A stretch of DNA of 64,000 nt from Ophioderma brevispina (GCA_023653785.1 JAMKCH010058399.1:20963-84962); one strand, 5' to 3'; counted from the stretch's first letter, positions 47,845 through 58,432 are shown. Numbers and translations: made by a program. Notes: generated by a model from the letters alone, not told the origin.

Positions 47845-48000
47845 TTTAACCCAGTCCATGTCCTCGTGACAGATTTTACCCCAGTTTGTGTTAACCCAGT
47901 CCCTGTACTCGTGAACAGATTTTACAACCAGGGGTCAAGCAGTGTTTGCATTGACGGCTCCAACGGAAGCGAACCTGAACTGAAACTGGCGGAAAAAGAA
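47845..48000 (+). promoter_or_regulatory. H3-type promoter/leader, copy 1, truncated
   Basis: It contains two ~45-bp internal repeats (AACCCAGTCC-TGT-CTCGTGA-CAGATTTTAC), then CCAGGGGTCAAGCAGTGTTT, TCCAACGGAAGCGAACC and GAAACTGGCGGAAAA. It parallels 51,030-51,186 upstream of histone H3. It stops at the A-rich junction and is followed by unit 2 instead of the ATTCATTCATT leader and start codon. Confidence 0.6.
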
Positions 48001-48020
48001 AAAGAACCAACACACCACAC

Positions 48021-48230
48021 GCGGTTTATGCATTGAGTGTATGGGAGAAGAATGAGGAGGCCGTGACCAGCCGGGACGATCCGAGGTTCAGACCGAAAGG
48101 GAGCATGAAAGAGGGACCCACTGCACTCGGGGTCTAACCTTCCGACGCCCGAGTGTTCCCATATATCTAATGCCTAAGCACCAGAAGATACTGATGCGCG
48201 TGTGGCAGCCATCAGTAACATCACACACAC
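48021..48230. repeat. Unknown ~225-bp unit, copy 2
   Basis: First half of a head-to-tail dimer with copy 3. All landmark blocks of copy 1 are present. The A-rich and CA-rich junction upstream (GGAAAAAGAAAAAGAACCAA) joins it directly to the H3-type leader. Confidence 0.8.
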
Positions 48231-48472
48231 GGTTTATGCATCGAATGTATGGGAGAATGAGTAGCGCCGTGACAGCGTGACGATTCCGAGGGTTCAGACC
48301 GAAAGGGAGCATGGAAAGAGGGGCCCCACTGCGCTCCGGGGTCCCTAACCTGTTCCGACGCCCGGAGTTTTCCCATATATTAAGGCATAAGCACCAAGAA
48401 TGATACTGCATGCGCCGGGTGGCAGCGCATTGTGGCCACAGCATCAGTAACACTACACAAAACACACACAAT
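48231..48472. repeat. Unknown ~225-bp unit, copy 3
   Basis: Second half of the dimer, with extra single-base insertions relative to the others. It ends in (CA)n-ATGGTTTTGT and is followed immediately by the second H3-type promoter. Confidence 0.8.
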
Positions 48473-48479
48473 GGTTTTG

Positions 48480-48685
48480 TTATTCCAGTTCCCTGTTCTG
48501 TGAACAGGTTTTACCCCAGTTTGTTGAACCCTAGTCCCCTGTTCTAGTGACACAGTTTTACAAACCCAGGGGTCAAGCAATAGTTTGCATGTTGCCGTGA
48601 CACGGCTCAAAGGAGCGAACCATGAAACTGAAACTGGCCGAAAATTCATTCATTCATCATTGGAAGAGAAGGAGGTCGGAAAATG
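48480..48685 (+). promoter_or_regulatory. H3-type promoter/leader, copy 2
   Basis: It has the same layout as 51,030-51,186: two copies of the CCAGTTCCCTGTTCT repeat, GGGGTCAAGCAA, GGAGCGAACCATGAAACTG and the leader ATTCATTCATTCATCATTGG. Then comes AGAGAAGGAGGTCGGAAA directly before the ATG at 48,686 or so. The CATTC repeats resemble the YCATTCR histone cap box known in sea urchins. Confidence 0.65.
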
Positions 48686-48689
48686 GCTC

Positions 48690-48707
48690 GTACCAAGAAA
48701 ATAAAGA
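48690..48707 (+). pseudogene. Histone H3 start fragment
   Basis: ATGGCTCGTACCAAGAAA encodes MARTKK, matching the H3 N terminus (MARTKQ) up to residue 5. The surrounding leader is that of the H3 pseudogene at 51,187. Sequence then passes into retrotransposon DNA, so only the first five or six codons remain. Confidence 0.65.
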
Positions 48708-49340
48708 CATTCAAAACAGGACATAAAGACAGTAACAAAAATGTTCATTCATCAACGGATCCCAGTCACATCGGCATTCGGGCAACGAAGAAGCGGACGC
48801 CGCAGCCAAAGCCGGCAACCTACGAAACCAGAAACTGACATATCATACCACACAGTCGGCGCCAAACAAGAACACTTTCAACAAACAGCACAATCCAGAT
48901 GGCAATATCAAATTCAAATAAACACAGTTCAAATCGTACTTTGAGGCTTTCCCTCACAAACACACTGCAAGTAACCAACGCACTCAATAAATTACCAAGA
49001 CGAACTCAACTCACTATCAACAGAATGAGAATCCAAGCTAAAACTGCCAGTACAAATTCATCGATCAAACGTATATACATGCAGCCTACTGCGATCACGA
49101 GATACAATGTAAACCTGTTCACGATTCTCACTGAATGCCCCAAGAACCAAACACACTTCGCCAACAACTTACTTCAACATCAAAACCAGAACAACGTGTA
49201 AACAACAAACACCAACAGCGATCAACATCTTCAAAACGCAAAACACTACGCAAATACCAAGAACTCCAACATTAAAAATATACAAAACCACAACACTAAA
49301 ATAAACAAATAAAGTGTAAACCAGTAACCATTTAAGTAGC
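48705..49340 (+). mobile_element. LINE fragment with RNase H C terminus (LINE D)
   Basis: Across frames the sequence reads DPSHIGI...GNEEADAAAKAGNL near 48,755-48,825, the typical C-terminal motif of a LINE RNase H domain. Then follows LPRRTQLTINRMRIQ near 48,990 and a C-terminal knuckle-like segment ending LTECPK...THFANNL near 49,125-49,170. An A-rich 3' region leads to the next H3-type leader. The RT is absent, so this is a strongly 5'-truncated insertion of an RNase H-bearing clade (I/Nimb/Ingi-like, inferred). It lies right after an H3 start. Confidence 0.7.
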
Positions 49341-49344
49341 CTTA

Positions 49345-49415
49345 TTAAAATCAGGGTAAGCAATTAGTTTGCAATTGGACCGGTTCCAATGGAACAAACC
49401 ATGAAACTGAAAAAA
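49345..49415 (+). promoter_or_regulatory. H3-type promoter/leader, copy 3, truncated
   Basis: GGTAAGCAATTAGTTTGCAA, GGTTCCAATGGAACAAACC (with an intact CCAAT) and ATGAAACTGAAAAAAAAAAT match the other leaders. It then breaks into CACACACACC and unit 4. Confidence 0.55.
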
Positions 49416-49442
49416 AAAATTCACACACACCACAACACACAC

Positions 49443-49667
49443 GGTTTATCATTGAGTGTATGGGAGAATGAGGAGCGCCTTGACAGCGTGACGATTCCGA
49501 GGGTTCAGACTGAAAGGGAGCATGAAAGAGGACCCCACTGCGCTCGGGGTATAACCTGTCCGACGCCCCGAGTTTTCCCATCTATCTAATGCATAAGCAC
49601 CAAGAGGATACTGATGCGCCGTGGCAGCGCGTGTGGCAAACAATCATTTAACAAACACACACACACC
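49443..49667. repeat. Unknown ~225-bp unit, copy 4
   Basis: First half of a second head-to-tail dimer with all landmark blocks, joined on the left to the truncated H3-type leader through AAAATTCACACACACC. Confidence 0.8.
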
Positions 49668-49895
49668 GGTTATGCATCGCTGTATGGGAGAATGAGGGCG
49701 CCGTGACAACGTTACGATTCCGAGTGTTCAGACCGAAAGGGAGCATAGAAAGAGGGCCCCACTGCGCTCGGGGCTAACCTGTCCGACGCCCGACTTTCCC
49801 ATATATCTACTTGCATAAGCACAAGAAGATACTGATGCTCGGTGGGCAGCGCTTGTGACAGCATCGTAAACACACACAAACACATACATCTGGTT
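49668..49895. repeat. Unknown ~225-bp unit, copy 5
   Basis: Second half of the dimer. It ends in CACACACAAACACATACATC and is followed by non-H3 sequence containing CAGGAGTGCAATGGTTTGGG and TATAATACTTAAATAGG. Confidence 0.8.
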
Positions 49896-49899
49896 GCAT

Positions 49900-51020
49900 A
49901 ACCACCCAGAACCCAGGAGTGCAATGGTTTGGGTTGCTATAATACTTAAATAGGCTGGTTTTGATATTGAGTCTCGGTCGCATGGCTACAGAGCGCAGTA
50001 GCATCTGGGGGGGTGGGGGTTAGCCATGCGCGTATGTTCAAGGGAAGTATGTTTGATAGAGATTACTTTTGCAGGGGAGTTTTCTGGAGTTTTGAGTTAT
50101 TCACAGGTTGTTAACAGAAGCATGATTGATGTGAACTTCATATTTTTTTTTTTTTTTTTAAATGTTTTATCTTTTTAATAAGATCTTTTTAACAAATGTT
50201 TAGAGATGATTATTTTAATGTCCTGGGACCGAGACGGCCATAGTACATGCTGTAGCAGTTTCACAAATTCCCTTTTTAGGAAATCCCCCCCAATGACCAA
50301 ATCGTGCAGATCGTGCCTACCTCCCTGTACAGAACCACGTGTATAGTCTCACAAGTCTTGATCGCTTACGCTGTGACAACAGAGATACATAATGCTTGCT
50401 GCTTTGCCGTATTGTAGTTGTCAACGGTAACGAGATGAAAAGTTTGGTGTCACGTGTCAGGTACCAGGTCCCGTGTCAGGTATCATATATCAGTTTGCTC
50501 TTCGGGGGCGACCGATGTATATAAATCCGACTATGTTTAAATCAAGGTCTGTACATGACCCTCTCCCCAAAGTGCTATTATTTTTTTCCAAAAGACACCG
50601 TGTCTTATTCTACACATACAATAATTTACCTTTTCCCTACTGATTCAAAACCGACGTACGATTACGATAAATCGGTTGCTTTTTCCAATGTAGGGATACG
50701 TAGTTCATTTTTACTATGGGTCCCCCGAAGCAAATAATAAACCAATCAATGCCGTGACGTCATCAACTCTTTATTTTTTTCCAAAAATTGGCTGTTATTC
50801 CCATAATAAAGTCCTTTTTAGATTCAACATCTGGATATTGTTCTTTACTAATTATATTCAATTGTCCCCAATGAATGTTAAAAAAGATTGGGTCCATAAG
50901 TCTAACAACTGAAACAAGTCAGCCGGCTATAACCCTTACCGGTGGACTGAATGAAGCAGATACGATCCCCGTGTTATTTTTAGCAGCTACATCCACTTTC
51001 GCGCGGCTGCGGGGGTTATG
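49900..51020. other. Spacer in the degraded histone region
   Basis: A T18-like run lies at 50,142-50,160, and GTCAGGTACCAGGTCCCGTG with a repeat GTGTCAGGTATC near 50,450-50,490. TATAATACTTAAATAGG at 49,940-49,956 could be another promoter remnant. I see no H2A, H2B, H4 or H1 coding sequence. Confidence 0.45.
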
Positions 51021-51029
51021 CGTCCAGTT

Positions 51030-51186
51030 TGAGTTCACCCCGTAAACCCAGTCCCTGTTCTCGTGAACCGATTTTGAATCCCATGGGTCAAGCAAAATTT
51101 TGCAGTGACCCTGCTCAATGGGAGCGAACCATGAAACTGGCGAAAATTCATTCATTCATACTATTCGAAGAGAAGGAGGTCGGAAA
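51030..51186 (+). promoter_or_regulatory. Histone H3 promoter/leader, copy 4
   Basis: CCCAGTCCCTGTTCTCGTGA, ATGGGTCAAGCAAAATTTTG, CTCAATGGGAGCGAACC and GAAACTGGCGAAAATTCATT lead to TTCATTCATACTATTCGAAG and GAGGTCGGAAA before the ATG. CAATGG is a reverse CCAAT box. The repeated CATTC fits a histone cap site. This is the only copy still joined to a substantial H3 sequence. Confidence 0.7.
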
Positions 51187-51482
51187 ATGGCTCGTACAGC
51201 CAGGACAGCACGAAAAGTCCATGGAGGAAAGGCCCACCGCAAGCAGTGATACCCAAGCAGCCTCGGAAAAATCAGCTCCGTCTACCGGTGGCGTGAAGAA
51301 GAAACCTCATCGTTACAGACATGTACGTTGCTCTAGTGAGATTCGTCGTTACCAGAAGAGTACAGGCTCCTTCATCCGCAAGTTTACCCATTCAGCGGTG
51401 GTTGGTTCGGAAATCGCAGCAAAGACTTAAGACCGGTGCGCTTCCAAACCTCTGCCGTCATGGCCCTTAAGGAGAATGGGGA
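51187..51482 (+). pseudogene. H3: Histone H3 pseudogene, 3' truncated
   Basis: The start ATGGCTCGTAC and the segments SAPSTGGVKK-KPHRYR, EIRRYQKSTG, then (after frame shifts) RFQTSAVMAL-KE match histone H3 from residue 1 to about residue 94 of 136, in order and at the right spacing. H3 packages DNA in the nucleosome with H4, H2A and H2B. There are several frameshifts, an in-frame TGA after the HRKQ segment, and replacements of normally invariant residues (for example HVRCSSEI for PGTVALREI). The last 40 residues, including the C-terminal helix and DTNLCAIHAKRVTIMP segment, are missing. Sequence runs instead into a CAATCGGCAACAACC minisatellite. No histone 3' stem-loop is present. Some indels may be assembly errors, but the truncation and substitutions indicate a pseudogene. 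Confidence 0.85.
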
Positions 51483-51484
51483 AT

Positions 51485-51597
51485 GCAGTCAATCGGCAAC
51501 AACCCAATCGGCAACAGCCAATTCGGCACAACCCCAGTCGGCACAACCAATTCGCGGCAACACGCCAAGTCGGCCACAAACCAATTCGGCAACATTA
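51485..51597 (+). repeat. Minisatellite, about 17 bp x 6
   Basis: Imperfect copies of CAATTCGGCAACAACCC are visible at 51,490, 51,507, 51,522, 51,538, 51,555 and 51,582. It begins immediately after the last H3 codon. Confidence 0.75.
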
Positions 51598-51599
51598 TT

Positions 51600-53317
51600 T
51601 GATGGAGGACAATAATCGTGATGTGAGCTCGCGATAAGGAAATATTGCTTTGTTTTTTTCTCTTCTTTCTGGTGCACATTTATAGTAAATTTATACAATA
51701 GTATTAGCCGCTATGTTCCACAGTCGCGTTGCAATAATTACGGGGCTTCTAATTGTTGAAAAAACAAAAGGGAAAGCTGGATTACAGAGGTAATGCTTGG
51801 CATTTTCCACTTTGCTGGTACAGTTTTTGGTAAAATGAAGTTAATTGGTAAACAATAGGGTTAGCTCTGTTACCAGTCGTTTTGTGATAAAAATAATGGT
51901 AAATCTGAACAAAAGGATAAAAATATTGCTTGCATTTTAAAATCTCAACATTTTTCCGTAACTATTTTATAATTTTCTGTTGTCAATGGTATTAAGCGAG
52001 CGAATTCTAATATGGCGTGACTATGCCTATATGTCTGGTTTTCAGCTTCTTGTATTATTGTATCCTGTATTGTATGGGTTATTTCAGCATTGCATGGACT
52101 AAGTTTGAAATTCAAAAAAAAAAAAAAGGCAATTAAAACGTACAGTCGTGGCATTGTTTCAGAAATTATGACAGTATATAATTTTTCACAAAATAATTTT
52201 TTGGTGGTTCCCAGTGTTTTGTCCTGTGAAATTCCTGATTGATGGTACGTTTGCTAAGTGTTGTTTGTTTTTTCTAAAGCCCATTCCAAGCTAATAGACA
52301 TTTCGGGGCCAAAAAGCTTATTCACAACTTTAGTTGATTCCGACATTGCGGTTTTGCTTGGTTTGTGTGAGCAAATTGCTTGTTTCCCACGGTTCCATAG
52401 GCATAGTGCGTTAAAAATTCTTAGCGATAAGGGACCGAATTTGCATTGTAAGATTAGTACGCTTGGTTATAAAGGTTAATAAAGGTTCAGCTGATATAAA
52501 AATTCACTTTTATTTAGGTTCGCCGGGGACGAGGCTTTGTGGATCATCGAAATGCCCTTCAAAATAAATTAAAAACTATAGAGTATAATATTGTTTTTCC
52601 CTACATTTTGGCTCTTTTAAGCGTCTTTTAACTCTTGTGCGATCCCACCTACTATCATTCAAGGATACTGGATTAGACACTAGACTATATACATGAATTA
52701 ATAATGGCGTCCTTGGGTGCATTATAAAATCTAAATGTCGGTTTGTCTAGTGAAATTCTTGTATTTAGAGTAATGGCAAAAAAAAAAGAGGCAAATCACC
52801 ACTCATACTTAAACACGCCCATGATTAATATCAGACAAAGAATAGAGACGAAAACGAAGCGATATCGAGGATGGTGACAGCATAATGTCTAAATTAGCAA
52901 CACGGTTTTTTTTCGTTTGTACGTATCGAAAGATTTAGGGTATTATAACGTTGCTGAAATAAACACATAGTAAATCTTGAGATATCATAATACGCAACAA
53001 AAGCAAAAAAAAAAAAATAAAAAGTTTTAAAAACAAAATAGCATTTAATAGAAAATAGTGTTTTTCTATTTAATAAATAAGGTCTTTTATCTGATATCAA
53101 TTCGACACATGGGCAGTAGAGCTTGATAGTAGAATGCACTCTACTAATAAAGGTTAATACAAATTGAGCGCAAAACACACATGAGAATTTTCCCCCTTGG
53201 TGCGTTATATTTTATATTTTTGCAAGATTTACCAATTAATTTAGATTTTGTAACATTGCATAGTGCATTAGTTATCAGTTTTACACCACTCGCGTAGATT
53301 TGAAACAGAGACTATAA
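51600..53317. other. Noncoding region with one dispersed similarity
   Basis: 52,300-52,420 (AGCTTATTCACAACTTT, GTTTCCCACGGTTCCATA) resembles 62,490-62,590 (same two blocks at the same spacing). A 73-codon frame over it (52,258-52,479) has no known domain and is only partly conserved in the second copy. Otherwise nothing supported. Confidence 0.45.
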
Positions 53318-54018
53318 GGTGGGTGACCGATCGACAACCTCGTCCCTCCACTAACCCCCCATCAAAATCGCAACTTTAGTATCCGAAGAAAAACAGTTCA
53401 CATTTTCCATTAGTCCGGTGAAATTCAAGGCCCATAGCAAATGTTTCCTTTTATGAACAAAACGTCTCCAAATGGGGTCGACAACAAGTTTATTAACACC
53501 CATGTCAATGGGCGAATATTTAGCTACACATTTTAACTGTACTATAATTTCAAACAGCAAACGACTACATCAAAAATTTGTATTCAGAATGTAAGTTATA
53601 AGCTTCATATGAGGGAAATCATGAATGCTGCCAAAAAAATATAACATGTTGAAAATTTTCCGGTAAATTTACGGACATTTCTGCAGCAGAATTTCCAGAA
53701 TTGTTTGGGGTAAATTTACGAATTTCCGTCAATTAACGAACTTTGACAGTAATTTTACAGCACTTTGTTAATATTATGGGGAAAAAATGTGGATTTTACA
53801 GGAATTTCCTAATTTAAAACATGACGAAAAGAAAAAAAGTCCGGAAATATTGCTGCTAGAAATTTTGAAAACATTCCGTCACTTAAACATTTTTTTGATA
53901 TTTTTTGTTTTTATTTTTATGTTTTCACAACAGATTCCGTACATTTAAACGAAAATAATCTTCTTAATTTAAGGAATTTCTAACAAGTTTGTAGGTCCTT
54001 GATCGGGTCACCCACTGA
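53318..54018. mobile_element. Possible TIR element enclosing ACGGAAAT repeats
   Basis: The left edge GGTGGGTGACCGATCGA and right edge, reverse complement AGTGGGTGACCCGATCAAGG, form a short inverted repeat. The interior (53,640-53,970) is collinear with 62,020-62,385. Common blocks are GGTAAATTTAC, GACAGTAATTTTACAG, AAAGTCCGGAAATATTGCT and TTAATTTA(C/A)GGAA. Many TTTACGGAAA motifs are self-complementary. Ends are weak. The internal repeat is secure. Confidence 0.5.
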
Positions 54019-56095
54019 CCAATCACGATGTTCATACTTCAAACGCAAAAAAAAAATCACGGTCAACGACTATGTTACAAAATGAATAACAGAGCGCGTG
54101 CCCGGGGGTATTATGTTTGCGTCCATTAGACTAATCATACTCATAATCAGTGTCCTAAAAATTGAAGGGCTTGATTTTTGCACTAATGTAAAACTTTACG
54201 TCAAATTCCCTCCATATCTGGAATTAAAGATACAGATTAGAATGTTCTTTCTACGGGTGAATAATTTAGTATGGAGCAAATATCAAAAATTCAGGGGGTT
54301 TTATATTGCACAACAAGCGAACTCGTATTTACGCGATGCGTAAAATATGTCGCCCGCCGAATGTCGCGATCATAACATGCCAAAAATGCAAACTGCAATG
54401 TATGAAGTGTACAATACGAATCACAAAAGGGTTACCTTTGATAAAAATGACTCAAGAAATCTTAAACTTAATATGGCAAAAATTCCCTTAAAATAAAACT
54501 AAATTAGTAAAAAATATGATAATTTATTCAATTTGGCAACCACTATTTTTGAAAAAAATAATGTAACCAATTTAAATTTGGGCCCTGTAAGCGGGTATGG
54601 AACGGGGGCGAAACACTGAATTGTACGGATTTCAACATTTCCAAGAAATGTAAACAGGCTGGCACCCAAAAGGAGTGATCCACGTGCTGCAACCAGAAAA
54701 CCACAGAAACTAAAAAAAAAAACTTTCAATGAAAAACATGGGTATGCATTATATGTTAATACCTTTGTTGTGGATTACTTGCCCTATCCCACCTAGCAAT
54801 TACACGGATATTTGATATAATTAGCTCATTTGCCATATTTAATTTGCCCGAAATATGCCCAAAATCTAATCAGTCAAAACTCCTCAGTCCGCTTCCTTCC
54901 ACCCGTACATCATTGTACGCCTTACAGACACTCCAAGAAAACTTGTACCACAAAGCCTTGCGGGAAAATTTTCATAAGTATGCAAAATGAGATACTGAAT
55001 GAGAAGAGTTTATAACCAAAATCTAAATCGAGTCGAGGGACCTCATCAACACGCTTTTTCCACCAAGTATATCATCGTAGCCCATACCAAAAAATCAGAT
55101 AAATATACACAATATGGCAACATGTGCATTTTGTGTAATATTGACCTTTTCTTTTGACCTTTTCCCCGACCCCCCTGACGACCCAGGGAAGACCTGGGGG
55201 AATGAATTGCATGGTGAGTAGGGGATTTTCCTTATACAATATACCCAAATTTTGGCATCGAGCTCATCCAGAAAAAAGATATGCCAAAATGTTCACAGGG
55301 GTACAGTTTTATAACGGACATTACAGGTCCAGGGGTAACTTTTTAATAACGACATACGGACATAACATACGGAGGGAGACCTTTTTATCCCCTCCCGAAC
55401 TTGTTCGGCGGGGAAAATTAAATGCAAAATCGTATTTTCTTTATTTTAAAGGACATTTTTGTAGCAATATACAAGGTAAGAAATCTTATCGATGTTATTC
55501 TATATTGAAATCACTGCATATGACGCAAATGATGCTTTAAAAATATCTCCGCTTGCACTTTGTAATAAAATTAACACGCCCATGTTGATCATGAACCCCA
55601 AAAAGTATTGCTTTAGACCTGTCGTTTGTAGCCAGCATACAAAAAGCCCTATGTTTTTTGTCCCTGGCAAATCCGCTTTTTGTTACATATCATAATGCTT
55701 GTCCACATGCTAAAATTGTGTCCTTCATATAAACGCCTATTGAGTTTGATTGGACAAACAAATATAGAAAAGAACTTGCATTTCTCTTCTAAATGGTCTA
55801 TTTCTGTGCACGACGGTAAATACTAGTATAGACTCATCTTCTAATTACACACATACGGTGCTTTTCGGCCCCTTTTGCCACTACAGAAGTTTTTTCTTCA
55901 AATTGTTTAAAAATGAGTTGAATAACATGAATGCCGCCTGCAGTTTTACTAAATGTTAGAAATGACTCGGTCGGCGCTAGCAATTCCATGCTTCATTCAA
56001 AACAAAACTTACCATAAATTTGATTTTACTTCAATATTTATGCAAACACCTCATTTCATTAGCTGTAGTACGTATTTTTGAATCACAGACATTCA
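54019..56095. other. Noncoding region, nothing supported
   Basis: The longest frame (55,154-55,540, 128 codons, plus) has no recognisable domain. I could not find a second copy of this region in the window. Confidence 0.4.
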
Positions 56096-56099
56096 GCAC

Positions 56100-56375
56100 C
56101 TACAAAAGGGTTCGTTTTCCAAAGGTTGTATTATTCTTTCTGAAGGTTCGATATCCGAATCTAAAAGGTTCACTATTCCGAAGCTTCAAAGGGTTCGCTA
56201 TTCCGAATCTTAAGGGTTAGCTATCCGAGATTCTACAAAGGGTTCGCATTCCGAATCTCAAAAGGGTTGTTATTCATAATATTGTAAAAGGTTCGGTGTC
56301 CGAAACCACACTCTGTGTTTCGTTTATAAACAAAAACCGAATTTTTTAAAGGTTCGTTTAGTCCGATTTTGTTTT
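56100..56375 (+). repeat. TTCCGAA minisatellite, forward array
   Basis: About nine units of 24-27 bp, AAAGGGTTCGCTATTCCGAA plus TCTNN, begin near 56,104 and become irregular after 56,270. An oppositely oriented array of the same unit lies at 57,750-57,930. Confidence 0.8.
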
Positions 56376-56639
56376 TACATTGGAGCACTGAACATGATGA
56401 TTCCATGTATCTGAGCTTTGACCGACGATGCCACAATTTAGCACCCGATTTTATGTGGTTCATGTATTTTTTTTTTTGGTAGGCATATGCTAACATTAAA
56501 TCATGGCCGCCATTTTCCATTTTTCATAACTAGCATCCAAACAATTTGAAATACAAATAAAAGTGTTAAAAAATATCTTTTAAGCACAAACGAAGATAAT
56601 CAAATCTTCATTACTCCAATGTCATAAATGTGAAAAAAC

Positions 56640-57760
56640 TTCGAGAATAGCGAACCTCTTTTGAAGGACATCGCCGGAAAGAATGAAGGACGCCCTCATA
56701 GTTTTCATGAGAATCGGATGACTTGAAACTTTTTGCATAATAAAGCGACTGCTCAAAGTTGTTCTTTTGCTAGGTTTTCAAAAAATCCGACTTTACTAAA
56801 TTCCCCAAAATCCGGTTATATAAAGTTATAATACAGGCTTCATGGTACTTTAAAATTTCTGTATTTGTAACTTTCCATTCCACACCCAAGACCCACAATG
56901 GCCGAGCGTTGCAAGGAATGTGCGCTATATTACTTAGCAACATATATGTGCGTTGCGTTCTGAATCTTGGGGTGGAAAGACCTCTTTTTGCATTTTTTGT
57001 TTTCCGGGGGGCCGGAACACAAATGGAATTGCCACACATAGCTACGACTTTTTACATACAAACAATGCCATATCACTATATGGTAAGGCTGCTAATCTAC
57101 CAAGGGCTCTGTTCAGTAGCCTTGGATGCACATGGTTAACAACTCTGACCATGGCACATCCTTGGGTATCATAAATCGTAACTAAAATACATGGGATGTA
57201 TTTGATCAATTACACTGGTATTAAGCTATGAACTGCGCCATGGGAATGATTACTCATAGGTGGTGAGTTTACTTGCTCGTGATATAAATAGCGCGGCCAT
57301 GGCCATTTGTTGTCTCCAGAGTCTCCTTGGTGTGAGACGGTTATATAATCCAAATCTTGCAGCCAGACGCCTAATATGTATTTGGGTATTGTTATAAGGG
57401 CTGCCTCCATGTAGCCTCTTTATAGCTTATGACGACAAAAGGTCTATCTATATGGTCTCACTTACAAGCTCCATGACAAAGGGGCAGCTATGGCAACATC
57501 TTCCTTTTTCCTTCATATAAGTATCAAGGTCATTGAAAGGAGGCATGCTCGAAGCTTTGCTTTTTGCCGAGAGCATGCCCCTGATTTCTCAGACTTTTCT
57601 CGATTTTCTGAGTACAAGTGTATTTTGGGATAAAAACACCTTGCGGTACATGATAAATAGTTGTCACCAACACCTCAAAATTGATGGTGAAATATAACTA
57701 TTATGATTATAGAGGGCCTCTTCTCTCCCTATCCGGCGATGTCCTTTCTGAATAACGAAC
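56640..57760. repeat. Inverted repeat flanking a 1-kb interval
   Basis: AAGGACATCGCCGGAAAGAA with nearby CGCCCTCATA at 56,665-56,705 is inverted at 57,705-57,757 (GAGGGCCTCTT...TCCGGCGATGTCCTTT). TTCCGAA-type units adjoin both arms on the outside. The 1-kb interior holds an inner imperfect palindrome (CCACACCCAAGA at 56,880 and TCTTGGGGTGG at 56,967) and no recognised gene. Confidence 0.55.
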
Positions 57761-57930
57761 ACGGTATTTGGTTTCGGAATACCGAACCTTTTTTCAATAT
57801 TCGCAATAACGAACCCTTTTAGATTCGGAATTGCAAACCTTTTTAACTTTCGTATAGTGACGCCTTTGTAAGATCCGGAAGAGCGAACCCTATTTGCGGA
57901 ATATACCTAAGCCTTTTTAAGGAGTCGAAA
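57750..57930 (-). repeat. TTCCGAA minisatellite, reverse array
   Basis: Units of TTCGGAATACCGAACCTTTT and variants are the reverse complement of the 56,100 array. About six degenerate copies. Confidence 0.75.
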
Positions 57931-58209
57931 AATTGATGCTAAACGCGTGTTCGTCCACTATCAGCCTGAATTTATCCGAATAGTCAAAATACCAGAAATT
58001 TGCAGGAATAGCTTAGAACTATGTCATGATTCTGAATATTTGGAAAATTTGGTATGGATGGAAATCTTAAAGGAACGTAGATTAATATAAATCAAAATAA
58101 GTTGAAAATTGTCCCACATTTGTTGAGTATTTTGCCCTTTTAATTTTTCCTTTCCTCCCCCCAATACTTACTCGAAAAGATTTCCGACAAATCCCCTCGC
58201 AGGCAAACT

Positions 58210-58432
58210 GTGACGTCAAAGTGATGACCATCCATAATTTACGTCGTTGTGCCATCATATCTCAGTGTTGCCACGTAATAATAATTAAACACAACGAACT
58301 GAAACAAATATTGTCATTCTGTAACTTTTTTCTAATTTTATTATTACTTTCATTAAGCCATCATATTACCAGTGTCAGCAATACACCATTCCCCTAGTCA
58401 ACACGATGTTTTGGTCATCACTTTGACGTCAC
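58210..58432. mobile_element. 223-bp hairpin MITE with TGACGTCA arms
   Basis: GTGACGTCAAAGTGATGACC(A) at 58,210-58,230 is perfectly inverted at 58,412-58,432. No transposase, and no clear target duplication. Each arm contains TGACGTCA, the palindromic CREB/ATF consensus, which may simply be part of the terminus. Confidence 0.65.

Noticed and set aside
48088..48471. 127-codon minus-strand frame over the units
   Set aside because: It runs through two noncoding repeat units in different frames. The peptide is not kept in frame across the five copies.
47253..49895. 225-bp units as 5S, U1, U2, U4, U6 or tRNA genes
   Set aside because: Compared by eye with the conserved cores of these RNAs. Only short chance matches were found, with no A/B boxes or Sm site in the right order.
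55154..55540. 128-codon plus-strand frame
   Set aside because: No domain, no repeat of the frame elsewhere, and composition as expected for random AT-rich DNA.
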